A stretch of DNA of 64,000 nucleotides from CAZMCC01 sp964564695 (lineage in GTDB: Bacteria > Planctomycetota > Phycisphaerae > Phycisphaerales > UBA1924), in the NCBI GenBank assembly GCA_964564695.1, contig CAZMCC010000002.1, positions 17,398 through 81,397 of the forward strand, in the 5' to 3' direction. Shown in pieces: positions 7,969 through 16,640 of the stretch; the stretch's first letter is position 1; each line of letters starts with the position of its first letter. The position numbers and the translations under genes were made by a program. Below the pieces are notes generated by a model. It saw only the letters and a program-made list of their open reading frames with translations. It made no database searches and was not told the origin of the DNA.

Positions 7969-9393
7969 ATGGAACAGTTCTTGGCCGCATATCTCGGGCT
8001 TGGTGGCGTGGCGCTGCTGGCGTTCATGGCGTGGGAGCACATCACCGGGCGCACGGATCTCTTCACGACCCGCAACGTGTGCCTGCTGGGGCTGGTGATC
8101 TTCCAGTTCGTCAGCGGCGTGCTCGTGATGGTGATGGGTGTCGAGGACCGGTACACGATCAACAACTATGCGGCAACGGGCCTGAAGTTCGCCGCGATGC
8201 TCACGCTCTGGACCGTGGTGTTCCTCGTGGTCTACCGGCGCGGCTGGATCGCCGACCCGCTGGCACGGCGCGTGCCGGTCTCCCCCGCCATTCCCGGCGT
8301 GACGGCCCTGTGGACGCTCGCGGTGATGACGACCGTGATGGCCGCCGCCATGAAGTTCGGCGTCCGCATCCCGCTCATCGGTGTGCTCTCGAACTTCGTC
8401 GCGCTCGCCTTCACGGCCATCGCGGCGGGCCTGGCCGGCTGGATCTGGGCGCCGCGACTGTTCAACCCCGTCGTCGCGGCGGGCGCCATCGCGATCGTCG
8501 GCGTCAACGCCGGCCTCGCGACCTGGGGCGAGTTCGGGCGTCGCCCGCTCATGGGCGTCGGCATGGGCATGCTGTGGGGGATGTACTACTCCCACTGGCG
8601 CTACCTCCCGTTCAAGCGGATGGCCCTCCAGGCCGCCATCGTCTCGCTCCTGCCGCTGACCGCGGTCGCGCTCCAGACGAGTATCCGAAGCTGGGACGCC
8701 ACCACGAACCTCGCGGCCACCGTCAACGCGGTGAAACAGTCCGGCGACGTCGGCAAGGGCGTCATGCTGCTGGGCACCGGCCAGGACACCGCCGGCAAGA
8801 GCCTGTTCTGCATCGAGAACTTCCCCGAGGAGCACGAGTACCGCCCCTTGCACGCCCTGTGGTACTTCTTTGTCTACCCCGTCCCGCGCGAGAAGTGGCC
8901 CGACAAGCCCTACACGCTCTCGAACGACCTGCCGCGTCTGGCCCGAATCCCCGGCGTCCCGCTCGACGGCGGCATGACCGTCGGCCCCGGCATCGTGGGC
9001 CAGGCCGAGGCCGACGGCGGGTGGATCACGCTCGTGATCTACGGCGTGCTCATGGCCATGGTCTTCCGCTTCTTCGACCACGCCGCCCTCGTGAACGTGA
9101 GCAACCCGCTGCTGGTCATGCCTGTGGGCGGTGCGCTGGGGCAGGTGGCGGGCACCACCCGCGGCGACACCTCGCAGTTCATGTGGATCTTCATGTTCGG
9201 CACCGTCGGGTCGTGGGCGATGCTGTTCGTGCTCTCGAAGATGCTCGAACGCTTCAATCCCGCGGCGTTTATGTACGCCCCGGCCGAGGACCACGACGCC
9301 GGCGACCACGCCGGGGCCGATGAGTCCGGGATCGTCGATCCTAACGTCGCGTACGAATACGAGCACGAAGACGCGTACGGCACGGCCCGCTGA
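7969..9393 (+). CDS. Polytopic membrane protein, possible O-antigen/exopolysaccharide polymerase
   Basis: Encodes 474 residues with about ten to twelve hydrophobic segments and a soluble periplasmic loop at roughly residues 250-335 (TGQDTAGKSLFCIENF, PVPREKWPDKPY). That topology and its place after three glycosyltransferases suggest a Wzy-like repeat-unit polymerase, but I recognise no diagnostic motif. The cytoplasmic C-terminal tail is acidic (EDHDAGDHAGADE). It converges on trpE with a 13-base gap and closes the polysaccharide cluster. Confidence 0.6.
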   Translation: MEQFLAAYLGLGGVALLAFMAWEHITGRTDLFTTRNVCLLGLVIFQFVSGVLVMVMGVEDRYTINNYAATGLKFAAMLTLWTVVFLVVYRRGWIADPLARRVPVSPAIPGVTALWTLAVMTTVMAAAMKFGVRIPLIGVLSNFVALAFTAIAAGLAGWIWAPRLFNPVVAAGAIAIVGVNAGLATWGEFGRRPLMGVGMGMLWGMYYSHWRYLPFKRMALQAAIVSLLPLTAVALQTSIRSWDATTNLAATVNAVKQSGDVGKGVMLLGTGQDTAGKSLFCIENFPEEHEYRPLHALWYFFVYPVPREKWPDKPYTLSNDLPRLARIPGVPLDGGMTVGPGIVGQAEADGGWITLVIYGVLMAMVFRFFDHAALVNVSNPLLVMPVGGALGQVAGTTRGDTSQFMWIFMFGTVGSWAMLFVLSKMLERFNPAAFMYAPAEDHDAGDHAGADESGIVDPNVAYEYEHEDAYGTAR

Positions 9394-9406
9394 GGTCGGC
9401 CCCCGC

Positions 9407-11095
9407 TCACGACGATCCAGCGAACGCCTGCTCCGCCAAGTCGATGGCCCGCGACAAGGCCGCGGCCTTGTTCACCGTCTCCATGTACTCGGCCGGCGTC
9501 TCCGAATCGGCGACGATGCCGCCCGCGGCCTGCAGGTGATAGAGCCATCCAGACGCGTCACGGGCCGCGGTCGGCACGACCATGGTCCGCAGCGCCAGCG
9601 CGATGTCCATGTCCCCCGAGAGCGAGACGTAGCCCAGGCCCCCGCCATAGGGCCCGCGCCGCACGGGCTCGAGCTCGTCGATGATCTGCATGGCGCGGAT
9701 CTTGGGTGCGCCGGAGATGGTGCCCGCGGGGAGCGTCGCCCGCAGGGCGTCCCACGCATCGAGGCCCGGGCGCAGCCGTCCGGTGACTGTCGAACTGATG
9801 TGCATCACGTGGCTGTACCGCTCGACGTGCATGAGCGACGGCAGGTCGATCGTGCCCGGAACGCACACCGAGCCCACGTCGTTGCGCCCCAGGTCGACGA
9901 GCATCGTGTGCTCGGCCCGCTCCTTGGGGTCGGCGAGCAGATCCTGCTCCAGGGCCTTGTCTTCCTCGGGCGTCGCGCCGCGCTTTCGCGTGCCCGCGAG
10001 GGGGCGGTTGGTGAGGACGAGGGCCTGCGGGTCCGAAGGGGAGTGGCGCACGCGGCACAAAATCTCCGGGCTTGACGCCACCAGAATGCACCCCTGTGCC
10101 TGCAGGTAGGTCATGTACGGGCTCGGGTTCACCGCCCGCAGCGCCCGGTACACGTCAAACGGGTCGGACGCGCTGCGCCGCTCGAACCGCTGCCCGAGCA
10201 CAACCTGGAAGATGTCCCCCGCCCGGATGTACTCGAGCGCCCTGGCGACCATCCCCGCGTGCTGGTCCTTCGTGATGTTCGACGCCAGCGGCGCCGGCGG
10301 CGGCCCCAGCCCCCCCACGCCCTTCCCGAGCACACGTCCCGAGGTGAGCGGCTTGGAGTGCGTCTGGATCTCCTTCGCACGGCGTTCGAGCGCGTCGACG
10401 CCCAGGTCGTACGCGCCGGCGATCTGTGCGTCGGTCGCGTCCGGCGGCACCTCGACGAGTCGGACAACCGTGACGAGCCGGTCGACGTGGTCGAAGACGA
10501 CGACGCCGTCGTAGTAGCCGAAGTGCAGGTCGGGAAGCTTGCGGTCGTCGCGCGGGGCCGAGGCGAAGTCGAGCTTCTCGGGCTCGACGTAGCGCACGCT
10601 GTCGTACGCCGCAAACCCGACCCAGCCGCCGAGCATGCACTTGGGCAGCCCGAGCTCGGGCGGGTTGATGAGCTTGAGATGGGCCGTGAGCCGGCGAGGC
10701 ACGTCGAGGGGGTTGGCCTCCTCGCCTGTCGACGCGGCCCCGGGCTGGCCGGCCCTTCGGCGCCCGCGATGGTCGGTGGTCGTGACCGTGCGCTCGAACG
10801 CGACGACCTCGATCGCCGGCTGGGCTCCGAGGATCGAGTGGCGTCCGAGCCGCTCGCCGCCCTCGACGGATTCGAGCAGGAAGCTGGGGGCCGTGCGCTC
10901 GTCGGGGGCCACCAGTCGCCGGTACGCGAGCACGGGCGTGAGCTGGTCGTCGAGCAGGCGCAGGCACACGGGGATGACGAGCGTGGCCGGCGGGGAGGGG
11001 GGGTCGGTGCGTCGGGCGTCGTGGACGAGGGCGAGGAAGCGGTCTTTGGTGGGCGATTCGAGCACGCGGGGAGGGTAGATCAGCGAGGCGCGCAC
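9407..11095 (-). CDS. trpE: Anthranilate synthase component I
   Basis: Encodes about 562 residues. It converts chorismate to anthranilate using ammonia from the glutaminase partner, the first committed step of tryptophan synthesis. The chorismate-binding domain fills the C-terminal half, with LAGTRKRG, DLGRNDVG, YSHVMHISSTVTG and GTISGAPKIRAMQIIDELEP. A Gly-rich, DHRGRRR-containing insert lies near residue 110. No trpG is adjacent. The first 30 residues are notable: VLESPTKDRFLALVHD is encoded again 830 bases upstream, beyond a toxin-antitoxin module. The native leader therefore appears displaced, and the present start (MRASLIYPPR) may be a newer one. Confidence 0.9.
   Translation of the reverse strand: MRASLIYPPRVLESPTKDRFLALVHDARRTDPPSPPATLVIPVCLRLLDDQLTPVLAYRRLVAPDERTAPSFLLESVEGGERLGRHSILGAQPAIEVVAFERTVTTTDHRGRRRAGQPGAASTGEEANPLDVPRRLTAHLKLINPPELGLPKCMLGGWVGFAAYDSVRYVEPEKLDFASAPRDDRKLPDLHFGYYDGVVVFDHVDRLVTVVRLVEVPPDATDAQIAGAYDLGVDALERRAKEIQTHSKPLTSGRVLGKGVGGLGPPPAPLASNITKDQHAGMVARALEYIRAGDIFQVVLGQRFERRSASDPFDVYRALRAVNPSPYMTYLQAQGCILVASSPEILCRVRHSPSDPQALVLTNRPLAGTRKRGATPEEDKALEQDLLADPKERAEHTMLVDLGRNDVGSVCVPGTIDLPSLMHVERYSHVMHISSTVTGRLRPGLDAWDALRATLPAGTISGAPKIRAMQIIDELEPVRRGPYGGGLGYVSLSGDMDIALALRTMVVPTAARDASGWLYHLQAAGGIVADSETPAEYMETVNKAAALSRAIDLAEQAFAGSS
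11019..11078 (-). repeat. Direct repeat flanking the toxin-antitoxin module, copy inside trpE
   Basis: About 60 bases of the trpE start (encoding VLESPTKDRFLALVHD) match 11849-11908 with only a few mismatches and in the same orientation. Together the two copies bracket the antitoxin and toxin genes. Confidence 0.8.
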
Positions 11096-11176
11096 TCGAA
11101 TGGAGAGCTCATAATGTGGACATTTACCAAACGAACCGTCCCAATTGCGGGCGCCTGGCCCAGTACTGGCCCGTCA

Positions 11177-11206
11177 TGTACACTAAAGCGTACAGATAGA
11201 TGTACC
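11177..11206. promoter_or_regulatory. TGTACA-type operator of the toxin-antitoxin operon
   Basis: TGTACA at 11177, CGTACA at 11189 and TGTACC at 11201 form closely spaced partial palindromes 20-50 bases before the antitoxin start. A -10-like TACACT overlaps the first. YefM-YoeB operons of enterobacteria are known to be autoregulated through operators with a TGTACA core, so these are likely antitoxin binding sites. Confidence 0.6.
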
Positions 11207-11226
11207 TTCATCCGATGGTGGGATCT

Positions 11227-11520
11227 ATGACTCGAACGACTGACATCACAAGCTTCACGGAGCACCGCCAGAATCTCCGCGAGCACCTGAACCGGATCAA
11301 GGAGACCGGGCGCCCGCTGTACGTCACGACCAACGGCGAGACCGAGGCGGTCGTGCTCAGCGCCAAGGCGTATGACGAACTCGCCGACCGAGCAGATCTG
11401 GCGGAAACACTCGCGATGATCCAGCTGAGCGAGGCCGACATCAAGAACGGGCGCGTACGCGATGTGCGTGACGCCCTGCACGACATCGCCGCGAAGCACG
11501 GGCTGTCGATCCAGCGATGA
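11227..11520 (+). CDS. Phd/YefM family antitoxin
   Basis: Encodes 97 residues. The N-terminal half (TDITSFTEHRQNLREHLNRI, then RPLYVTTNGETEAVVLSAKA) is the Phd/YefM DNA-binding fold. The C-terminal part is the toxin-neutralising tail. The ATG at 11227 follows a GGTGGG ribosome-binding site; an earlier in-frame ATG at 11200 falls inside the operator and is less likely. It overlaps the toxin gene by ATGA and probably represses its own promoter through the adjacent TGTACA sites. Confidence 0.88.
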   Translation: MTRTTDITSFTEHRQNLREHLNRIKETGRPLYVTTNGETEAVVLSAKAYDELADRADLAETLAMIQLSEADIKNGRVRDVRDALHDIAAKHGLSIQR

Positions 11521-11834
11521 GCTTCCGCGTCGTCATCACGCGGGAGGCGGAAGACGCGATCGCCGCCCAGGTTGAGTACCTCAAGAAGCAGAGCGCCCCC
11601 GAGGATCGGGTGGTTCGCTGGCTCGCGGGCCTGTTCGACCTCATCGACTCGCTCTACGAGTTGCCGCGTCGCTTCCCGGTCGCCGAGGCGGTGACCGCCG
11701 TCGCGGGGTACGAGGTGCGCCGCGTCAACTACGCCGACTGCGGGGTCTTCTTCCGAGTAGATGACGCGCAGTCGCTCGTGGAGATCGTCGCGTTCCGTCA
11801 CGGGCGTCAACGCCCGTGGCTCGAGGGCACGTGA
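11517..11834 (+). CDS. ParE/RelE superfamily toxin
   Basis: Encodes 105 residues with the RelE/ParE fold: FRVVITREAEDAIAAQVEYL forms the first strand and helix, YEVRRVNYADCGVFFRVDD the central strands, and VEIVAFRHGRQRPW the C-terminal strand with the basic and histidine residues usual in this family. Whether it cleaves mRNA at the ribosome (RelE type) or poisons gyrase (ParE type) cannot be decided by eye. It is translationally coupled to the antitoxin. The stop is followed within 15 bases by the duplicated trpE fragment. Confidence 0.87.
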   Translation: MSFRVVITREAEDAIAAQVEYLKKQSAPEDRVVRWLAGLFDLIDSLYELPRRFPVAEAVTAVAGYEVRRVNYADCGVFFRVDDAQSLVEIVAFRHGRQRPWLEGT

Positions 11835-11848
11835 CGCGACAGGTTGGG

Positions 11849-11922
11849 TCGTGCACGAGGGCGAGGAAGCGGTCTTTGGTCGGCGATTCGAGCACGGGGG
11901 CGGGTAGAAACCCGAGGCTCAC
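11849..11922 (-). pseudogene. Displaced 5' fragment of trpE
   Basis: Read on the minus strand from a GTG at 11922, this gives SLGFLPAPVLESPTKDRFLALVHD and then leaves trpE homology. The shared part repeats residues 11-26 of the intact trpE at 11019-11078. It looks like the original trpE start left behind when the toxin-antitoxin module arrived, though which copy is older is an inference. Confidence 0.65.
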
Positions 11923-11936
11923 CGTAAGGTGGCCAC

Positions 11937-12383
11937 GTGGCGCGTCGCCCCAGACTCGAAGCGGTGCGGGCAGTTCATCGGCGGCAAGTGCTTGTCATTG
12001 GTGGCGTATTGATCTTGCAGGCCGCGTTCATCACGCTGGTAATGATCTGGAACGAGTTTGGCGACTATGTCTCCAAGCTTCGTGGAGCGGTTCTCGGCTT
12101 CAATGGGCTCGCGCTTCTCGTCATCACCGCGATCTCTGTGTGGACACTGGTGCGGCTGAAGGCGATCATGAGAACTGCGGGTGCGCATGACGGGCGGATC
12201 TGTCGTCGGTGCACGTACCCCATGTCCGACGATTTCACCCAGTGCCCCGAGTGCGGCCACGCTCAGGACATGCAGCAAACCGTCGCCGATTGGCAACGCC
12301 TTCTCCGGGATCACCCGAAGGTGCGGACGCGCACGGACGGCGTGAGCGGCCTGCTCGGCCCGGATCGCAACTGGGGGGACTGA
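11937..12383 (+). CDS. Membrane protein with C-terminal zinc ribbon
   Basis: Encodes 148 residues from a GTG start. Two membrane helices lie at about residues 17-38 and 56-75, followed by a four-cysteine ribbon, ICRRCTYPM and TQCPECGHAQD, and a polar tail (WQRLLRDHPKVRTRT). It is distantly like the four zinc-ribbon proteins at the left end of the window but lacks their DHRGRP/LYG N-terminal motif and the GAAWR ending. Function is unknown. It lies between the toxin-antitoxin scar and an ABC transporter operon. Confidence 0.7.
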   Translation: MARRPRLEAVRAVHRRQVLVIGGVLILQAAFITLVMIWNEFGDYVSKLRGAVLGFNGLALLVITAISVWTLVRLKAIMRTAGAHDGRICRRCTYPMSDDFTQCPECGHAQDMQQTVADWQRLLRDHPKVRTRTDGVSGLLGPDRNWGD

Positions 12384-12441
12384 ACTCGTTCACGGCGGGA
12401 ATTCTCGCTCCCCGGTTGTTGAGAATGCGGTATCATCTGAC

Positions 12442-13158
12442 GTGCCCGACCCGGCCCTCTCCATCCGCGGCCTGAAGTTCCGCTACGGCGCGACCAACGA
12501 CGCCGACATCGCCGGCCCCGCCTGGACCATCGACATCCCCACCCTCGACCTCGCCCCCGGCGAGCACCTCCTCCTCACCGGCTCCTCCGGCCGCGGCAAG
12601 TCCACCCTGCTCTACCTCATCGCCGGCGTCCTCGACCTCGCCGCTCCGAACACCGGTGAGGTCCGCGTCGCCGGTCGCAACATCCACGCCCTCCGCGGCG
12701 CCGCTCGCGACACCTTCCGCGGGCGCTCCATCGGGATGATCTTCCAGACGTTCCACCTTCTCCCCGGCTTCAGCGCCGCCGAGAACGTGATGGCCGCCCT
12801 CATGTTCAGCGACATCCCGCCGCGCGAACACCGCGCCCGGGCCGTCTCGCTCCTCGGGCGCCTCGGCATCACCACGCCCGACCGCGATCCCGACCGTCTC
12901 AGCGTCGGCCAGCAGCAGCGCGTCGCCGTCGCCCGGGCCCTCGCGTGCCGCCCCGCCCTCGTGCTCGCCGACGAGCCGACGGCCAGCCTCGACCCCGCGA
13001 ACTCCGCCGCCGCGGTCGAGCTCATCCAGTCCGTGTGCCGCGAACAGCACGCGGGCCTCTTGTGCGTGAGCCACGACCCGTCGCTCGTCTCCAAGTTCGA
13101 CCGTCGCGCCAGCCTCGATGACCTCGCCTCGGTCCCGGCCGCAGTGGGGGGCGCGTAA
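12442..13158 (+). CDS. ABC transporter ATP-binding protein (LolD/MacB type)
   Basis: Encodes 238 residues from a GTG start. Walker A is GSSGRGKST, the signature is LSVGQQQRVAVARAL, Walker B is LVLADEPTAS and the switch histidine lies in CVSHDPSL. It is the cytoplasmic ATPase of an MacB/LolD-class (type VII) system, paired with the FtsX-like permease that starts four bases after its stop. A DUF3299 protein follows, an arrangement I recall from bacterial operons linked to metal supply. The cargo is not determined. Confidence 0.88.
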   Translation: MPDPALSIRGLKFRYGATNDADIAGPAWTIDIPTLDLAPGEHLLLTGSSGRGKSTLLYLIAGVLDLAAPNTGEVRVAGRNIHALRGAARDTFRGRSIGMIFQTFHLLPGFSAAENVMAALMFSDIPPREHRARAVSLLGRLGITTPDRDPDRLSVGQQQRVAVARALACRPALVLADEPTASLDPANSAAAVELIQSVCREQHAGLLCVSHDPSLVSKFDRRASLDDLASVPAAVGGA

Positions 13159-13161
13159 CTC

Positions 13162-14481
13162 GTGGCCATCACCGACTTCACCATCATCCGCCGCAGCATG
13201 ACCGCCCGGCTCTTCTCGACCGTGACGACCATCGTCACCGTCGCGGTCGCCGTCGCCCTCATGCTCGTGCTGCTCTCCATGCGTGACGCCGGCAAGGCCG
13301 CGTTCGAACGCGGCAGCGGCAACATGCACCTGCTCGTCTCGCGCGACGCCTCGCCGATGGTCGCGGTGCTCAACGGCGTCTTCTACGCCAACGCCCCCGC
13401 ACGCCCGATTCCCTGGAAAAAGTACGCGGAGCTCATCAATTCGCAGCCCTTCGCCTGGGCCATCCCCACGCTCCAGGGCGACAGCTACCGCGGCTATCCG
13501 ACGATGGCGACGGTGCCCGAGTTCTTCCGCGACTTCACGATCGACGAAGACACGCCGTGGACCTTCGCCCAGGGCCGCGCCTTCGGGGCCCCCTTCGAGG
13601 TCGTCGTCGGTTCGCAGGCCGCCGCCGCCACCGGCGTGCGCGTCGGCGACACCGTCAACCTGACCCACGGCGTCGAACCGCCGCGTCAGCTCCGGGCCGC
13701 GGGCTCGGAAAACGCCGCCCTCCCCCACGTCCACACGCAATACGTCTACACCGTCGTCGGCATCCTCGCCCCGACCGGCTCCTCGCACGACCGCGCCGTC
13801 TTCAGCGACCTCACGAGCTCGTGGATCCTCCACGCCCACGACCGGCGCGAGCGTGAAGAGGGCCACGGCCACGCCGACGAACCCAAGCTGACCGCCGCCG
13901 ACCTCACCGACGATGACAAGCTCATCACCGGCATCTACCTCCGCGTGGCGACCCGCGCCGGCGCCGACGCGACGGCCGTCCTCCCCCAGGTCTTTGACGC
14001 CCTGCGGCGCGACATCTCGATCACTGTCGCGAGCCCGACCGACCAGATCCGCCGCCTCTTCGGCATCATCGGGAACATCGACCAGCTCTTCGTCGCGATG
14101 GCCGCGGTCGTGATGGTGTCGAGCGCGATCGCGATCATGCTCGCCCTGTACAACTCGATGGAGCAGCGCCGGCGCCAGGTGGCGGTGCTCCGCGTGCTGG
14201 GCGCGAGCCGCGGGCGCATCTTCGGATTGGTCGTCACCGAATCCGCGTTGCTCGGCCTGCTGGGGGCCGCCGCCGGCCTCGTCGCGGCCGTCGTCGCCGC
14301 CCGCGGGGCGGCGTGGGTCCTTCGCCGTGACCTGGGCCTGGTCATCAACCCCGACCTCAAGCTCGAGTGGGTGCTTGTGGTGTGCGTCGCGACGGTGGTC
14401 CTCGCCGCTTTGGCGGGCGTTGTTCCGGCGATGATGGCCTACCGCACGCCCGTGGTTCGCAGCCTGCGGCCCCTGGGCTGA
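13162..14481 (+). CDS. ABC transporter permease (FtsX/MacB family)
   Basis: Encodes 439 residues from a GTG start. One N-terminal membrane helix (residues 16-36) is followed by a large periplasmic domain of about 270 residues, then three helices and the FtsX signature stretch YNSMEQRRRQVAVLRVLGAS. The periplasmic domain carries a histidine-rich loop (HAHDRREREEGHGHADEP) and another HVHTQY segment, suggesting metal contact. It forms the membrane part of the transporter with the preceding ATPase. The loop and the DUF3299 neighbour make a role in metal handling or lipoprotein transfer possible, but this is inference. Confidence 0.83.
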   Translation: MAITDFTIIRRSMTARLFSTVTTIVTVAVAVALMLVLLSMRDAGKAAFERGSGNMHLLVSRDASPMVAVLNGVFYANAPARPIPWKKYAELINSQPFAWAIPTLQGDSYRGYPTMATVPEFFRDFTIDEDTPWTFAQGRAFGAPFEVVVGSQAAAATGVRVGDTVNLTHGVEPPRQLRAAGSENAALPHVHTQYVYTVVGILAPTGSSHDRAVFSDLTSSWILHAHDRREREEGHGHADEPKLTAADLTDDDKLITGIYLRVATRAGADATAVLPQVFDALRRDISITVASPTDQIRRLFGIIGNIDQLFVAMAAVVMVSSAIAIMLALYNSMEQRRRQVAVLRVLGASRGRIFGLVVTESALLGLLGAAAGLVAAVVAARGAAWVLRRDLGLVINPDLKLEWVLVVCVATVVLAALAGVVPAMMAYRTPVVRSLRPLG

Positions 14482-14562
14482 ATTTCGGCTCACTTGCCGG
14501 TGCTGCACCCGCCCCGATCCCGAGTCGGTACCATTCCCTGCGCACCTAGTGAGAACCCCGGC

Positions 14563-15501
14563 ATGCGTGTTTTCTGGGCCCTGATTGCTGTCCTTGTCGT
14601 CGCCGCCGGCTGTGTCCTGCTTTTGCAGGGTGGTGAACCCGCGCCGATCGTCACCACGGCCCTCGACACCAGCCCCTCCGCCGCGACTCCGCCGCGCCCC
14701 GACCCCGCGCCGACGCCCTCGAAACCCGTCGAACCCCAGCCCGCCGCCTCGCTCGACACCGCCCTGCACGACGCGGCCAAGGACGCGGGTGTCAAGGTCG
14801 ACCTGCCCATGCCCCCGCCGTCCCTGCCCGCGGACGCGGCCGCCGAGCCAAAGCCCGCGCTCCCCGACCCGCTCAAGCCGACGCCCCCACCCGGTGCCTC
14901 CACCCCCGCCCCGCCGCCGAGCGAGGCGGACGTCACTGACCTGGTCTCCACCATCGCCGGCGGCACTCCGACCCCGCTCCCCGAGGTCCCCGTCGGCGTC
15001 GCCATCACCCGCAACGACGACGGCTCGCTCCTGCTCGACCACCGCTTTACTGTTCGGGGCGAAGGCACCATCGATCGCCCCTACGAGATCGCTTGGGAGT
15101 TCCTCGTCTCCGCGAGCGAGACCTACAAGCCGCGCCTCGGCCAGAAGAAGCTCCCCGACTGGCTCGAGCTCATCAACCACCGCTACGTCCGCATCACCGG
15201 CTTCGTCGCTTTCCCCATCATGGCCGAGAGCCCCGACGAGATGCTCATCATGCTCAACCAGTGGGACGGCTGCTGCATCGGCGTCCCGCCCACGCCCTAC
15301 GACGCCGTCGAGATCAAGCTCTCCAACGCCGTCAAGGGCGACGACCGCCTCAAGACCTTCGGCACCGTCGAAGGCCTCTTCAGCGTCGACCCGTACCTCG
15401 TGAAGGACTGGCTCATCGGCCTCTACCTGATGAAGGACGCCAAGCTCACCAACACCACCGGCCTGCAGACCAGCCCTCACATCACCAAGCCCGAGCCGTG
15501 A
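14563..15501 (+). CDS. DUF3299 family exported protein
   Basis: Encodes 312 residues: a signal peptide or lipoprotein-like leader (FWALIAVLVVAAGCVLLLQG), a Pro/Ala-rich linker over about 100 residues, and a C-terminal DUF3299 domain (YEIAWEFL, VRITGFVAFPI, MLNQWDGCCIGVPPTPYD). The paired cysteines in GCCIGVP are typical of the family. The ATG at 14563 is chosen because the leader begins there. It ends the ABC operon and is probably a periplasmic or outer-face partner of the transporter. Biochemical function is unknown. Confidence 0.8.
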   Translation: MRVFWALIAVLVVAAGCVLLLQGGEPAPIVTTALDTSPSAATPPRPDPAPTPSKPVEPQPAASLDTALHDAAKDAGVKVDLPMPPPSLPADAAAEPKPALPDPLKPTPPPGASTPAPPPSEADVTDLVSTIAGGTPTPLPEVPVGVAITRNDDGSLLLDHRFTVRGEGTIDRPYEIAWEFLVSASETYKPRLGQKKLPDWLELINHRYVRITGFVAFPIMAESPDEMLIMLNQWDGCCIGVPPTPYDAVEIKLSNAVKGDDRLKTFGTVEGLFSVDPYLVKDWLIGLYLMKDAKLTNTTGLQTSPHITKPEP

Positions 15502-15564
15502 TCGAACGTCCTCTTCCGCCCCCACTTGATGCCTCGATGCCCCTCCATACAGGTTGACGCCTAG

Positions 15565-16614
15565 ATGCCCTCTTCTCCCCCCATCGACCTCCGCTCCGAC
15601 ACCGTCACCCGCCCCACGCAGGCGATGCTCGCGGCCATGAACTCGGCCCCGCTCGGCGATGACGTCCTCGGCGACGACCCCACCGTCCACGCCCTGCAGG
15701 AGCGCGTCGCGGCGATGCTCGGCAAGCAGGCCGCGTGCTTCGTCCCCTCCGGCACGATGGCCAACCAGCTGGCTATTCGAGTGAACACCGAGCCCGGCGA
15801 CGAGATCATCGCCCACGCCGACTCGCACATCATCCACTACGAGACCGGAGCACCGGCCGTCATCAGCGGCGCGAGCATCCGCCCCCTCTCCGGTCAGCAC
15901 GGCCAGTTCGACGCCTCCGATGTCGAAGCCGCCATCCGCCCGGAGAACGACCACTTCCCGCGCTCGCGATTGGTCGTCATCGAAAACACCCACAACCGCG
16001 GCGGCGGGGCCGTCTGGGCGATCGAACGCATCGCCAGTGTGTGCGCCACCGCCGCCCGACACCAACTCCGCCGCCACCTCGATGGCGCCCGCGTCTGGAA
16101 CGCGAGCGTCGCCTCGGGCAAGTCCCCCAGCGAGATCGCTGCTCACTTCGACACCGTCTCGGTCTGCTTCTCCAAAGGACTGGGCGCGCCAGCCGGCTCG
16201 GCCATCGTCGGTGACCGTGACACGATCGCCAAGGCCCGGCGCTTCCGCAAGATGCTCGGCGGCGCCATGCGTCAGTCCGGCCTCCTCGCCGCCGCCGCCC
16301 TGCACGCCCTCGACCACCACGTCGAGCGTCTCATCGACGACCACGACAACGCCCGTCGCCTCGCCGACGGCATCTCCGGCGTCCGCGGGCTCTCCATCCC
16401 CATGCCCGTCGCCACCAACATGGTCTTCGTCGACGTCGCCCCGACGCTGGGCACCGCCGCCGCGCTGTGCGAGGCCCTGCAGCGCGAAGGCCTGCTCGTC
16501 CTTCCCACCGCCCCGCAGCGCCTCCGCGCCGTTACCCACCTTGACGCCCCGCGCACCGCTATCGAGCGGGCCATCAGCATCATCGCCGCCGCAACCCGCC
16601 AGGCCGCCGCGTAG
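15565..16614 (+). CDS. ltaE: Low-specificity L-threonine aldolase
   Basis: Encodes 349 residues of a PLP-dependent fold-type I enzyme that cleaves L-threonine or allo-threonine to glycine and acetaldehyde. Family marks are IDLRSDTVTRPTQAM at the N-terminus, PSGTMANQLAI near the cofactor phosphate, HLDGARVWNA with the PLP-contacting Asp, and SVCFSKGLGAPAGSAIV with the Schiff-base Lys. It lies 63 bases after the DUF3299 gene on the same strand and may have its own promoter. Confidence 0.9.
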   Translation: MPSSPPIDLRSDTVTRPTQAMLAAMNSAPLGDDVLGDDPTVHALQERVAAMLGKQAACFVPSGTMANQLAIRVNTEPGDEIIAHADSHIIHYETGAPAVISGASIRPLSGQHGQFDASDVEAAIRPENDHFPRSRLVVIENTHNRGGGAVWAIERIASVCATAARHQLRRHLDGARVWNASVASGKSPSEIAAHFDTVSVCFSKGLGAPAGSAIVGDRDTIAKARRFRKMLGGAMRQSGLLAAAALHALDHHVERLIDDHDNARRLADGISGVRGLSIPMPVATNMVFVDVAPTLGTAAALCEALQREGLLVLPTAPQRLRAVTHLDAPRTAIERAISIIAAATRQAAA

Positions 16615-16640
16615 GCCCGTTCTGACCGTCCGCACGCACG

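Noticed and set aside
7444..9366. A 640-codon minus-strand frame across the polymerase-like gene
   Set aside because: His/Arg/Glu-rich shadow with no domain. The plus-strand frame has clear membrane helices.
13162..14481. Reading the ABC pair as MacAB macrolide efflux
   Set aside because: No MacA-type membrane-fusion protein is adjacent, and the partner is a DUF3299 protein, so a drug-efflux name would be unsupported.
12433..16635. A 1400-codon open frame on the minus strand
   Set aside because: It is antisense to the ABC-DUF3299-aldolase genes, is made of low-complexity Gly/Val/Glu/Asp/Arg, and has no domain. It is a typical shadow frame of high-GC DNA.
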